Below, one piece after another: positions 9,001-17,799 of a stretch of DNA of 64,000 nt. The position numbers and the translations under genes were made by a program. This DNA is from DATFVJ01 sp963851085 (lineage in GTDB: Bacteria > Actinomycetota > Actinomycetes > Streptosporangiales > Streptosporangiaceae). Below the pieces are notes generated by a model. That model was not told the origin of the DNA and made no database searches. It worked only from the letters and a program-made list of their open reading frames with translations. The stretch lies in the NCBI GenBank assembly GCA_963851085.1, contig CAWKNX010000001.1:62001-126000 (forward strand). Reading direction: 5' to 3'. The stretch's first letter is position 1. Every line of letters begins with the position of its first letter.

Positions 9001-9193
9001 CTGCAGGACTGGTGGGATCTCCGCATGGGGATTCGAGTACGCGGTGCGGCTGTCTCGCGCACAGGAGACTGTGCCCTGACGTTCGCATTTCGGCCGCGGT
9101 CTGCGCAGCGGGCGTCCGCCCTAAGGGGAGGGACCGAAGGTCCCTCGTCCAGGCGCGGGCCGACGCGAAGGCAGCGGGGGATACCAGGGCGCC

Positions 9194-10585
9194 TCAGCCG
9201 CGCTGTGCGGCGATGAGGCCGCGGTACCAGATGTAGGAGTCCTTGGGCAGGCGTGCCTGCGTGTCGAAGTCGACATACACGAGCCCGAACCGCTGGTGGT
9301 ACCCCTCGGACCACTCGAAGTTGTCGATCAGTGACCAGACGAAGTAGCCGCGCACGTCAACCCCGGCGGCCATCGCCTCGTGTACCGCGCGGATGTGCCC
9401 GTCGAGGTAGCTGATCCGCTCTGGGTCGGCCACGGTGCCGTCAGCGGCCGGGACGTCAGCGCGTGAGCAGCCGTTCTCCGTAACGTAGATCGGCGGAAGC
9501 CCGTCACCGTACCTGGTACGAAGTTCGATCAGGATGTCGCGGAGCCCGCCGGGGATCACCGGCCACCCGAACGCGGTCACCGGGTAGCCGGGGATGGGCT
9601 CCAACTGGAACGGCAGCGGCGAACCCGGCAACGCGGACAGGCGGGTCGGATTGTAGTAGTTCACCCCGATCGCGTCCACGGGTGCGGCGATCACGTCGAG
9701 ATCGCCGTCCTCGATGGGCAGCAGGCCGGCCGCCTCAGGGCCGAAACCGCGCAGATCCGGATAGTGGCGCAGCAGGACGGGATCGGTGAACAGCCGGTTG
9801 TGCAGGACATCGTAGGCACTGGCGGCGGCCACATCGGCCGGGTCGTCGCTTGCGGGCAGCGCGGGCGAGTAGCTGTTGGTGATCGCGACCTGGCGGGCGC
9901 CCGCGCCGCGCAGCGCCCGGTTGGCGAGGCCGTGCCCGAGCAGCAGGTAATGCGCCGCGGGCAGCGCATGCAGCATGAGTTCCCTGCCTGGCGCGTGTAT
10001 ACCGAGCCCGTAGCCGAGCGTCATGACCACAAAGGGCTCGTTCAGCGTGATCCACATCGGTATCCGGTCGGCGAGCCTGGCCGCGACGATGCCGGCGTAG
10101 TCGGCGAACCTTTGCGCGGTGTCGCGGGACAGCCAGCCGCCAGCCTGCTCGAGCGGGGAAGGAAGGTCCCAGTGAAAGAGCGTGGCGACCGGGGTGATGC
10201 CTGCCGCGCAGAGCGCATCGGTGAGCCGGTCGTAGAAATCCAGGCCCGGCTTGTTGACCTCGCCGGAGCCGGACGGCTGCACCCGCGGCCAGGCGATCGA
10301 GAACCGGTATGTGGTGAGGCCGAGCCCGGCCATCAGGTCGACGTCCTCGCGCCACCGGTGGTAGTGGTCGGCCGCCACGTCGCCGGTGTGCCCGTCGCGG
10401 ATCTTTCCTGGCAGGTGGCAGAAGTCGTCCCAGACCGACGTGCCGCGCCCGTCCTCGCTCACCGCACCTTCGATCTGGTAGGCCGCCGTAGCGGCGCCCC
10501 AGGCGAAGCTGGCCGGAAACCGGGGGAACCCAGGCGGCGGACCGGCCGCCGCGCCTGCCTGCGGGCCAGCCGCCGCCTCGGACAC
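9194..10585 (-). CDS. Family GH1 beta-glucosidase
   Basis: A 463-residue (beta/alpha)8 retaining glycosidase, the usual length for a bacterial GH1 enzyme. Both catalytic glutamates are present: acid/base Glu183 in TLNEP and nucleophile Glu370 in VTENG. The substrate-binding N-terminal signature FAWGAATAAYQIEGA and the aglycone-site block SLIDNFEWSEGY are intact. There is no signal peptide, so it is cytosolic and would act on imported beta-glucosides. The GTG start at 10585 has GAGGAG just upstream. It is upstream of the GH65 gene on the same strand, giving a small sugar-processing pair without a visible transporter in the window. Confidence 0.95.
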   Translation of the reverse strand: MSEAAAGPQAGAAAGPPPGFPRFPASFAWGAATAAYQIEGAVSEDGRGTSVWDDFCHLPGKIRDGHTGDVAADHYHRWREDVDLMAGLGLTTYRFSIAWPRVQPSGSGEVNKPGLDFYDRLTDALCAAGITPVATLFHWDLPSPLEQAGGWLSRDTAQRFADYAGIVAARLADRIPMWITLNEPFVVMTLGYGLGIHAPGRELMLHALPAAHYLLLGHGLANRALRGAGARQVAITNSYSPALPASDDPADVAAASAYDVLHNRLFTDPVLLRHYPDLRGFGPEAAGLLPIEDGDLDVIAAPVDAIGVNYYNPTRLSALPGSPLPFQLEPIPGYPVTAFGWPVIPGGLRDILIELRTRYGDGLPPIYVTENGCSRADVPAADGTVADPERISYLDGHIRAVHEAMAAGVDVRGYFVWSLIDNFEWSEGYHQRFGLVYVDFDTQARLPKDSYIWYRGLIAAQRG

Positions 10586-10683
10586 GTGCTCTCCTCTGCC
10601 AGCTTTCGCCTGATTGGTGGGTCGCTGCCCGCTGATCGTACGGCGGCCCCGACCGCACCGGCCAGGCGACGAGGCGCCGGTGG

Positions 10684-11784
10684 TCAGCCCTCCGTGTCCT
10701 GCGTGCCGCCCGCGATGGCGGCGTCGACCTCGGCGCGGCGCGCGGCAAGCTCCCTGTCGTATTCTTCCGCGATCTCCTCATCCTGGCGCATCAGCGCGGT
10801 CAGGTCGCCCTTGGCCGCGTCGAGGACACCCATGTCGGCGTATGCCTGCTGCACCTTGGCCCCCCACAGCCCGATGTCCTTCACGCACGGCACGATCCGG
10901 CTGAACAGCAGTGTCTGGTACAGCTTGTACATCGGGGAGTTGTCGACGTATTCGAGGCACTCGCCGAGCGGCAGGCCGAGCCGGGTGAAGACCTCCTGGC
11001 TGCGGAAGCGGTCGCGCATGAGGTAGCAGCCCTCGACGACGAACTCCTCGCGATCGGCGCGTTCGGCATCGGTGAGCCCCGCATAGTAGTCGCGCAGCGC
11101 GAGCCGCCCGAACGCCACGTGCCTGGCCTCGTCCTGCATGACGTAGGCGAGCAGCTGCTTGACGAGCGGGTTGGTGGACAGGTCGCGGTAGACGCCGAAG
11201 GCGGCGAGCGCCAGCCCTTCGATCAGCACCTGCATGCCCAGGTAAGGCATGTCCCACCGGCCGTCGGTGAGGGCGCTGGCGAGCAGCTTGGCCAGATCCT
11301 GGTTGACCGGGTAGAACATCCCGATCTTTTCCTGGATGAACCTGTTGTAGAGCTCGACGTGCCGAGCCTCGTCCATGACCTGGGTGGAGGCGTAGAACTT
11401 GGAGTCAAGATCGGGCACGGACTCGACGATCCTGGCCGCGACGGTCAGCGCGCCCTGCTCGCCGTGCAGGAACTGGCTGAACAGCCACGAACCCTGGTGG
11501 CGGCCGTAGTCCTCCCGCTCGGCCTCGGTCATCTTCTCCCACACCGGAGTGCCGAACAGCGGGTTGAACTCGTCGGGGACCCCGACCACGTTGACGGGGT
11601 CGACCTCAGTGTCCCAATTAATCCGTTTCTGGGCGTCCCACTGTTTGTCCTTGCCCTTCTGGTACAGCGCGAGCAGCCGGTCACGGCCGTCGTCGTATTC
11701 CCAGGTGAACCTGGCCGCGCCCGCGGCCGGCACGTCCCACGTGCCTGGCTCGACGGGCACGGTGTAGCGGTCGTACGTGGTCAC
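10684..11784 (-). CDS. Ferritin-like diiron protein
   Basis: A 366-residue protein with a four-helix ferritin-like core carrying two glutamate/histidine metal motifs, VMDEARHVELY near residue 135 and VMQDEARHVAFG near residue 215, plus further Glu residues in the partner helices (HGEQGAL and LIEGLAL). This is the pattern of carboxylate-bridged diiron oxygenases and of AurF/R2-like proteins. The GTG at 11784 has GGGAGG five bases upstream. No substrate can be read from sequence. The gene stands alone upstream of the GH1 gene and downstream of a long inverted repeat. The family includes N-oxygenases, desaturases and hydroxylases, so an oxidative role is likely but undefined. Confidence 0.83.
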   Translation of the reverse strand: MTTYDRYTVPVEPGTWDVPAAGAARFTWEYDDGRDRLLALYQKGKDKQWDAQKRINWDTEVDPVNVVGVPDEFNPLFGTPVWEKMTEAEREDYGRHQGSWLFSQFLHGEQGALTVAARIVESVPDLDSKFYASTQVMDEARHVELYNRFIQEKIGMFYPVNQDLAKLLASALTDGRWDMPYLGMQVLIEGLALAAFGVYRDLSTNPLVKQLLAYVMQDEARHVAFGRLALRDYYAGLTDAERADREEFVVEGCYLMRDRFRSQEVFTRLGLPLGECLEYVDNSPMYKLYQTLLFSRIVPCVKDIGLWGAKVQQAYADMGVLDAAKGDLTALMRQDEEIAEEYDRELAARRAEVDAAIAGGTQDTEG

Positions 11785-11902
11785 GGCTGCCTCCCAGCGC
11801 ACAAACCAGCTTTACATCACTGCGTAACATGTCAAGCACGTCCGTGCAATAGCCGAACGGGCGTCCAGCGCCGGCCGCCGCTTGGCCGCCACATGCCAGC
11901 CA

Positions 11903-11961
11903 TTTCATGATCGCGGTCTTTTCTTTGAAAATGCTTCGAAAAAGTTACCGCGATCATGAAA
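11903..11961. repeat. Long inverted repeat, copy 1
   Basis: The arms TTTCATGATCGCGGT (11903-11917) and its exact complement (11947-11961) enclose an AT-rich centre that can extend the pairing with small bulges. A second copy with 18-bp perfect arms lies at 31831-31885. It sits between the ferritin-like gene and the CDF gene, both on the minus strand. No T-tract follows, so it is not a textbook terminator. Confidence 0.8.
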
Positions 11962-11976
11962 AGGCTCTGAGACCTC

Positions 11977-12885
11977 CTACAGGCAAACCGACGACTCGTG
12001 GTCGGCGTGACCGCCGGGTTCGAGCTGGAATGTCGAGTGCTCCACGTCGAAGTGGCCGCGCACGCACTCCTGGAGCATGTCGAGCATCCGCGCGCCGTGG
12101 CCGCCGGCCAGCACGGCCGTCTCCACGACCACGTGGGCGGAAAGTACGGGCAGGCCGGACGTGATCGTCCAGGCGTGCAGGTCGTGCACGTCGGCGACAC
12201 CGTCGAGTTCGGTCAGGTGACGCCGCACCTCGTCGAGGTCGACGCCCTTGGGCGTCGCCTCGAGCAGTACGTCGATCGCCTCCCTGAGCAGCCGCCAGGT
12301 GCGCGGCAGGATGAGCACACCGATCGCCAGCGATGCGATGGCGTCGGCGCGGGTGAAGCCGGTCAGCGCGATGACGATGCCCGCGACGATGACCGCTGCC
12401 GCGCCGAGCGCGTCCGAGACGACTTCGATGAACGCCCCACGCACGTTCAGGCTCTCCGCCTGGCCGCCACGCAGCAGCAGGGCCGATATGGCGCTGCCCG
12501 CGAGCGCGATGACGCCGAACACGATCATCAGCCCGGGCTGCACGGACGGTGGGCTGATGAGGCGGCGGATGCCTTCGACGAGGATGAAAACCCCCACGGC
12601 GAAAAGCAGCAGCGCATTGCCTGTCGCGGCGAGGATCTCGGCGCGCGCGTAGCCGAACGTGCGCTGCGTGGTGGCCGGCCGGGTCGCGAAGTGCGCTGCG
12701 AGCAATGACAGACCGAGTCCTGCCGCGTCGGTGGCCATGTGCCCCGCATCGGCGAACAGGGCGAGCGATCCGGTGACAAAGCCGCCCGCCACCTCGACGG
12801 CGAGTACCGCCAGGGTGATCCCAAGCGCGAGCGCCAAGCGGCCACGGTGGCGGCCGGTCGACGTCGTATGGTGCCCGGACCCCAT
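11977..12885 (-). CDS. Cation diffusion facilitator (CDF) metal exporter, CzcD/ZitB type
   Basis: A 302-residue inner-membrane protein with six predicted transmembrane helices and a C-terminal cytoplasmic metal-sensing domain. CDF proteins export Zn(II), Co(II) or related ions in exchange for protons. TM2 contains the metal-site motif DAGHMATD. TM5 carries EVVSDALG, where the first ligand is Glu instead of the more common His, a change seen in many actinobacterial members and possibly affecting selectivity. The C-terminal domain shows VHDLHAWTI and ends with a His-containing tail (GGHADHESS). An N-terminal His pair is also present. Its ATG lies 31 bases after the stop of the APC permease gene, so the two may share a transcript. 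Confidence 0.92.
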   Translation of the reverse strand: MGSGHHTTSTGRHRGRLALALGITLAVLAVEVAGGFVTGSLALFADAGHMATDAAGLGLSLLAAHFATRPATTQRTFGYARAEILAATGNALLLFAVGVFILVEGIRRLISPPSVQPGLMIVFGVIALAGSAISALLLRGGQAESLNVRGAFIEVVSDALGAAAVIVAGIVIALTGFTRADAIASLAIGVLILPRTWRLLREAIDVLLEATPKGVDLDEVRRHLTELDGVADVHDLHAWTITSGLPVLSAHVVVETAVLAGGHGARMLDMLQECVRGHFDVEHSTFQLEPGGHADHESSVCL

Positions 12886-12916
12886 TCGCCGCGTTACCTC
12901 CCTGACACCGCCAAGC

Positions 12917-15259
12917 CTAAGGCAGCAGCTCGTATGCCGGGTTGGTCATGATCGCCCCGCCGTCCCTGATGCCGACCGGCCCGCGGAGCCTGATCCTGCT
13001 GCCCGGTACCAGGCCTGCGATGTGGGTGCGCCCGTAGAAGAGCGCGGTCAGATCGCCGGTGGCGTCGGCAACGGCAACGGCGAGCACGCAACTGCGTTCC
13101 ACCGGCCGGATCTCGATGCTGTGCACCCGGCCCTCCACCGCGGCCCGGCCGGGACCCGTGATCGAGCCGATGGCCGTCACACCGGGTGAGACCGCGGGCC
13201 GATCATGCTGGATGAGGTTGGAGTCCGCGCTGGGCAGCGGCGCCTTGGCCGGCCGCCCCGCCTGCCGTTCGTGCAGCACCTCGACGCGGGCCTGCACGTC
13301 GAACGGGATGATCGTGGCCGCCGAGTGCGGTATCCGGCTCACCACCCGGGCGATCTTGTCCGCCGTACGGTCGTGCAGCAGCCTGCCGAGCAACGGCGAG
13401 TAGCTGCGGCGTGGCAGGACGACTGTCACATGGGTTCCCTCGTGGCCCGCCTCGCGGGCCACGAGTTCCGCGGCGGCACGCGTCAGCCGCCTGTCCGCAC
13501 AGTCGATGAAATCGAGCGGGATGCCGCGGTTGGCGCGCAGCCAGTCGTCGCGCAGCTTGTCGGCTTGTTTCTGGTCGATCACGAAGTGCACGGCCCGAAG
13601 GCCGGTGGGCCGCAGCCCGCGTGCGTAGCGGAGCGCCGCGATCGTGGCGAGGTCGTAGTCGTCCACGAAGACCAGCACCGTGCGCCGCGGGTAGTTCGGC
13701 GGGTCAGGTGGCGGCTTGCGTTCGCCGAGGTTCTCGAGGACCCCGGCTTCCATGCGGTACTCCCGGTTGAGCCGGATCAGCGCGAACACCATGATCGGGA
13801 ACACCACCACGACGAGCCAGGCGCCCTCGGTGAACTTCACGACCGCGAAGATCGCCACAACGAGCGCCGTGTAGGCCCCGCCCGCCGCGTTGATCACTAG
13901 CCTGTGCCGCCAGCCGTGTTCCTTGTGCCTGAGGTGATACTTGACCATTCCGAAGCCGGCAAACGAGAAGCCGGTGAAGACGCCGATCGCATAGAACGGG
14001 ATCAGCGCGTTGACGGTGGCACCGACCACGAGCAGCAGCGTCACCGAGACCACGGTGAGCAAGACGATGCCGTTGGAGAACACGAGACGGTGGCCGCGCT
14101 TGGTGAGCCAGCGGGGGAGAAACGCGTCCTCGGCGACGAAGCTGGCGAGGAACGGGAACCCGCTGAAGCTGGTGTTGCCGCCGGTGAACAGGATGGCCGC
14201 GGTCCCCGCCTGGACGAGGAAGAACAGGACATGGCCGGTCACCGTCTGCCCGAAAATGACCTTGGCTTCCTGTGCGAGCACTGTTGGGTAGCCGCTGACA
14301 TACGGAGTCACATGACTGATGTGCGCGAACCACGAGATGCCCGCGATCAGGAAGGCGACAATCGACCCCTGCATGACGAGCACCTGGCGGGCGTTGCGGC
14401 CCTCCGGCGGCCGCAGCGCGCTTACCGAGTTAGATACCGCCTCGATTCCGGTCAGTGAGGAGCCGCCATTGGCGAACGCGCGCGCGAGTACGTAGAGCGA
14501 GGCGAAGGTGAGCAGCGCGGAACCGGCGCTCCCATGGCAGCCGACGCAGTACATCCCCGATTGATGCGGGATACGCGGCAGCCCGCCGCCGAACGCCTCG
14601 CGGTACAAGCCCGTGACGATCATGAGGATTACCGACCCGGAGAACAGGTAGGTCGGCAGGGCGAAGGTCTTGCCGGCTTCCCTGATGCCGCGAAGGTTGC
14701 CGTAACACATGATCAGGACCGCAACCACCGCGATGGTCGTCAATGTCGTCCTGGGTCCGAGCGCGTTGCCGAGCGCGGGGAACGCGGACAGGATCGCGGC
14801 ACTGCCCGCGGCCGTCTGTACCGCGACCGTGACCACGTAGTCGATGAGTAGCGCCACCGCCGCGACCTGGGCGATCCTGGGCCCGTAGTTCTCTCTTGCC
14901 ACCACATAGGAACCGCCGGCCTTGGTGTAGACCGTCACCACTTCGCGGTATGACAGCACCACCAGGGCTATCCCGAGCAGGATCACCAGGGTCATTGGCA
15001 TCAGGAGCGTGCTGAACGCCACCAGGCCGAAGATCGGCACCAACTCGATGAGTATTTCCTCGGTGCCGTAGGCCGCCGAGGAAATGCCGTCGCAGGACAG
15101 GACGCCGAGGGCAAGCGGCTTGGAAAGCCGTTCACCCTCGAGTTCTTCGTTGACCATCGGCGGCCCGAGCAGCCGGCGCTTGACCGAGTACCAGAAGGTG
15201 TCGGGCAGGTCGCCGCCTCCGCCAGTCCCGAAAAGATCGACTGCTCTGCGCACGGCCAC
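12917..15259 (-). CDS. APC-superfamily permease with C-terminal OB-fold domain
   Basis: A 780-residue protein. Residues 1 to about 500 are an APC-fold transporter with some 12 membrane helices. The N-terminal blocks SCDGISSAAYGTEE and YTKAGGSYVVARENYG resemble the KimA/KUP-like potassium transporters and related APC permeases. Residues about 530-670 form a cytosolic nucleotide-fold domain (RTVLVFVDDYDLATIAALRYA). The last 75 residues (VEGRVHSIEIRPVER to ALFYGRTHIAGL) look like an OB-fold nucleic-acid-binding domain, unusual as a permease tail. In other actinobacteria an APC permease gene and a separate OB-fold gene are often neighbours, so this may be a fusion. GTG 15259 has GGAGG nine bases upstream. 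Substrate (K+ or amino acid) is uncertain. Confidence 0.9.
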   Translation of the reverse strand: MAVRRAVDLFGTGGGGDLPDTFWYSVKRRLLGPPMVNEELEGERLSKPLALGVLSCDGISSAAYGTEEILIELVPIFGLVAFSTLLMPMTLVILLGIALVVLSYREVVTVYTKAGGSYVVARENYGPRIAQVAAVALLIDYVVTVAVQTAAGSAAILSAFPALGNALGPRTTLTTIAVVAVLIMCYGNLRGIREAGKTFALPTYLFSGSVILMIVTGLYREAFGGGLPRIPHQSGMYCVGCHGSAGSALLTFASLYVLARAFANGGSSLTGIEAVSNSVSALRPPEGRNARQVLVMQGSIVAFLIAGISWFAHISHVTPYVSGYPTVLAQEAKVIFGQTVTGHVLFFLVQAGTAAILFTGGNTSFSGFPFLASFVAEDAFLPRWLTKRGHRLVFSNGIVLLTVVSVTLLLVVGATVNALIPFYAIGVFTGFSFAGFGMVKYHLRHKEHGWRHRLVINAAGGAYTALVVAIFAVVKFTEGAWLVVVVFPIMVFALIRLNREYRMEAGVLENLGERKPPPDPPNYPRRTVLVFVDDYDLATIAALRYARGLRPTGLRAVHFVIDQKQADKLRDDWLRANRGIPLDFIDCADRRLTRAAAELVAREAGHEGTHVTVVLPRRSYSPLLGRLLHDRTADKIARVVSRIPHSAATIIPFDVQARVEVLHERQAGRPAKAPLPSADSNLIQHDRPAVSPGVTAIGSITGPGRAAVEGRVHSIEIRPVERSCVLAVAVADATGDLTALFYGRTHIAGLVPGSRIRLRGPVGIRDGGAIMTNPAYELLP

Positions 15260-15398
15260 AGCTACGCGCCTCCGTCCGCTCGCCGCCTGACGTGGTCTTC
15301 ATACCACCGCAGCTCGACTGCTTGCGTACCCGGGTCTTCGGCTGCCTGCGTGCCCGCGTCAGCGCATAGACTGCGTGGTGATCAGGGCACTCTCGCTT

Positions 15399-15428
15399 TT
15401 GCTGCCCAGAATCGGGCTGGGCTAAAAT
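15399..15428 (+). promoter_or_regulatory. Sigma-70-like promoter for the NRAMP leader
   Basis: TTGCTG (15399-15404), an 18-base spacer and TAAAAT (15423-15428) fit a housekeeping promoter. Transcription would begin near 15435, just before the structured leader. No start-site data are available. Confidence 0.45.
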
Positions 15429-15461
15429 GGCCCGAGCACCACCGCGCATGACATGCGCCGA

Positions 15462-15627
15462 GCGAAGGAGGTGAGGATCTTGCGAGATCGAAGTCGCAGC
15501 CACAGTTCGGACGATCCTCACCCGTTCGCGCAGACCCAGCAGCGCTGACCGCGACCGTGGCGGTGGATTCGTAGGCACGGAGCCGCCGGAGGCCGCCCGG
15601 GACGCTGAAACATTCCGCGCTTCCCCA
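15462..15627 (+). promoter_or_regulatory. Structured 5' leader, candidate M-box (Mg2+) riboswitch
   Basis: The leader begins with AGGTGAGG, followed by a short hairpin (ATCT-TGCG-AGAT) and then GTCGCAGCC. This is the same order as the conserved M-box core (AGGTGAGG, variable hairpin, GCTGC-type strand). Near the end, GCTGAAACATTCC resembles the M-box 3' strand GCTAAAGCTCT. Alternative pairings are strong: GGTGAGGATC (15470-15479) is fully complementary to GATCCTCACC (15513-15522), and TGCGA (15481-15485) to TCGCA (15494-15498). Mutually exclusive helices of this kind are expected of a switch. M-boxes are known ahead of Mg2+ transporter genes, including NRAMP-like ones in actinobacteria. The match is by eye and imperfect, so this is a candidate only. 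Confidence 0.45.
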
Positions 15628-15802
15628 GGCAGCATCTCCCGGCCCGGTACTGATTCCTTCGTCCCTGTCTGCCGCTTGCCCGCCCGCTGCCGTGCGCCCA
15701 GGCACCCCGGCGCGCTGCGGCGGGGCTGATACGTGCTCGTCTCGGCCGGCGATGCCGGGCCTGTGCCCGATCCCCAGCGAAGGGGAGATCGGCAGGCCTT
15801 TC

Positions 15803-17527
15803 ATGGCGCGTTTCTTCACCCTCAGCTCAATTTCGAACTCGATCTCACAGCGGCGGGCCGCGCTGCGCTCGGCAGCGGGCACCGCGTCCGATACGGCCAC
15901 CGCCGCGGCGGACACCGCCCACGTGGGCGATATCCGGGGCGCCTTCGGCACCGTCCGGCTGGACGGGCGGGACCGGCCCGCGGGCTGGGCCCGCCGGCTC
16001 CGTTACCTGCTCGCCATCATGGGTCCCGGCCTGATCGTCATGGTCGGGGACAACGACGCGGGCGGTGTCGCAACTTACACACAGGCCGGGCAGAACTACG
16101 GGAGCAGGCTCCTGTGGGTGCTGCTGCTGCTCATCCCTGTGCTGATCGTCAACCAGGAGATGGTCGTGCGGCTCGGCGCGGTCACCGGCGTCGGTCACGC
16201 GCGGCTCATCCACGAGCGGTTCGGCACGTTCTGGGCCGCGTTCTCCGTCGGTGACCTCGTCCTGGTCAACGGGCTGACGATCGTCACCGAGTTCATCGGC
16301 ATCGCGCTCGCGGGTGACTATTTCGGCATCCCGCGCTGGGCGAGCGTGCTTGGCGCGGCGGCGCTGCTCGTCGGTTTCACGGTCACCGGCAGTTTCCGCC
16401 GCTGGGAGCGCTGGATGTACACGCTCATCGCGGTCAACGTGCTGATGATCCCGCTGGTGGCCGCCGCGCACCCCGCGCCCGGGCGACTGGCCCACGACTT
16501 CGTCGTGCCCGGCCTGCCCGGCGGGCTGAACGCGGGCGTGCTCCTGCTCGTCATCGCGATCGTGGGCACGACGGTCGCGCCATGGCAGCTCTTCTTCCAG
16601 CAGTCCAATGTGGTGGACAAGCGGATCACGCCGCGCTGGATCTCCTACGAGCGCGTGGACACCGTCATCGGCTCGTTCGTCGTGGTGATCGGTGCCGCCG
16701 CGCTGATCGCCGTCACCGCGTTCGCGTTCACAGGCACCGCGCTGCACGGCCACTTCAGCGACGCCGCCGGGGTCGCGCGCGGGCTCGCGCACGTCCTCGG
16801 CCACCACGCGGGCGGGATGTTCGCACTGCTTCTGCTCGACGCTTCGCTCATCGGCGCGGCCGCGGTGACGCTGGCCACGTCCTACGCGCTCGGGGACATC
16901 GCGGGAGCCAAGCACTCGCTGCACAGAAGCGCCAAGGATGCGCCGCTCTTCTACGGTGTGTATGCCCTGTTCGTGCTCGCGGGAGCCGGCGTCGTGCTGA
17001 TCCCGGGGGCGCCGCTAGGGCTGATCACCGAGGGCGTGCAGGCGCTCGCCGGGGTGCTGCTGCCGTCAGCGAGCGTCTTCCTGGTGCTGCTCTGCAATGA
17101 CGGGGACGTGCTCGGGCCGTGGGTGAACCGGCCCTGGCTCAACGTGCTAGCCGGGACCATCATCGGCGTCCTCGTGCTGCTCTCGCTCATCCTGACCGCT
17201 GCGACGCTGTTCCCGCACCTGAGCAGCGGCGAGCTGAAGACAGTCATGCTCGGTGGCGCGGCGCTGGGCGCCCTGGCCGCCGGCGGGTACGGGATCGTGC
17301 GGGCACGCATCCGGCGGCGGCTGCCCACCGACCCTGAGGCCGAGCTCGACACGGGCGTCGTGATGGCCGCGCAGCGGCTGACCTGGCGGATGCCGCCGCT
17401 GACCGAACTGCCCAGACCGGCCTGGTCGCTTGGGCGCAGGGTCGGCATGATCACTTTGCGCCTCTACCTGTTCGTCGCAGTCGGGCTCGTCGTGGTGAAG
17501 ATCATTCAGCTCGCCCTGGCCGGCTGA
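15803..17527 (+). CDS. NRAMP-family divalent metal transporter with atypical metal-site motifs
   Basis: A membrane protein of about 574 residues from the ATG at 15803 (an in-frame ATG lies upstream at 15692). It has 11-12 predicted transmembrane helices with the NRAMP/LeuT fold. Canonical Mn/Fe NRAMPs carry DPGN in TM1 and MPH in TM6. Here TM1 reads GDNDAGG and TM6 reads TTVAPWQ, so the conserved Asp-x-x-Asn order and the metal-binding Met are changed. Loss of that methionine is known to reduce preference for transition metals, and NRAMP-related Mg2+ transporters lack it. With an M-box-like leader upstream, Mg2+ uptake is a sensible prediction. A C-terminal cytosolic segment of about 60 residues precedes a last hydrophobic helix. 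Direction is opposite to the APC permease gene. Confidence 0.88.
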   Translation: MARFFTLSSISNSISQRRAALRSAAGTASDTATAAADTAHVGDIRGAFGTVRLDGRDRPAGWARRLRYLLAIMGPGLIVMVGDNDAGGVATYTQAGQNYGSRLLWVLLLLIPVLIVNQEMVVRLGAVTGVGHARLIHERFGTFWAAFSVGDLVLVNGLTIVTEFIGIALAGDYFGIPRWASVLGAAALLVGFTVTGSFRRWERWMYTLIAVNVLMIPLVAAAHPAPGRLAHDFVVPGLPGGLNAGVLLLVIAIVGTTVAPWQLFFQQSNVVDKRITPRWISYERVDTVIGSFVVVIGAAALIAVTAFAFTGTALHGHFSDAAGVARGLAHVLGHHAGGMFALLLLDASLIGAAAVTLATSYALGDIAGAKHSLHRSAKDAPLFYGVYALFVLAGAGVVLIPGAPLGLITEGVQALAGVLLPSASVFLVLLCNDGDVLGPWVNRPWLNVLAGTIIGVLVLLSLILTAATLFPHLSSGELKTVMLGGAALGALAAGGYGIVRARIRRRLPTDPEAELDTGVVMAAQRLTWRMPPLTELPRPAWSLGRRVGMITLRLYLFVAVGLVVVKIIQLALAG

Positions 17528-17603
17528 CCGCCCCGGCTGGCGGGGTGGGCGGACCTGGCAGGCTGAAAGGATGAAGCGCTGGGCTGTGTGTGAGACGGCA
17601 ATG

Positions 17604-17622
17604 ATCCCTAACGGCTGCCGCG
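17604..17622 (+). repeat. Dispersed gene-end repeat, copy 1 (18 of 19 match)
   Basis: ATCCCTAACGGCTGCCGCG lies 77 bases after the NRAMP stop. It belongs to a family with consensus ATCCCGAACGGCTGCCGCG. Other copies are at 31069, 39417, 46603, 50839, 58369, 62723 and 62805. Confidence 0.8.
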
Positions 17623-17799
17623 TGGCGCGCCGCACTCAGCGAGAATCAGCCGCGGGTGGGAACCATGACGCGCGCTCAAACGTCGAAGCGGTTGCCGCCC
17701 TGGTGCGTGCCGCTTCCCCGCTGGAGCTGCACGCCCAGGGCGGACCAGCCCCGCCCAGCTCAGGTTCTGCCTGCTGACCGGTGCCAGCGCGCGGTCGCC

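Larger units (their letters stand above)
15260..15802. other. Long divergent leader between APC permease and NRAMP genes
   Basis: This 543-bp gap holds no convincing protein gene. It contains a good promoter-like pair (15399-15428) and a structured segment (15462-15627) reading toward the NRAMP gene. The rest, including 15630-15800, shows no structure I can name. Confidence 0.6.
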
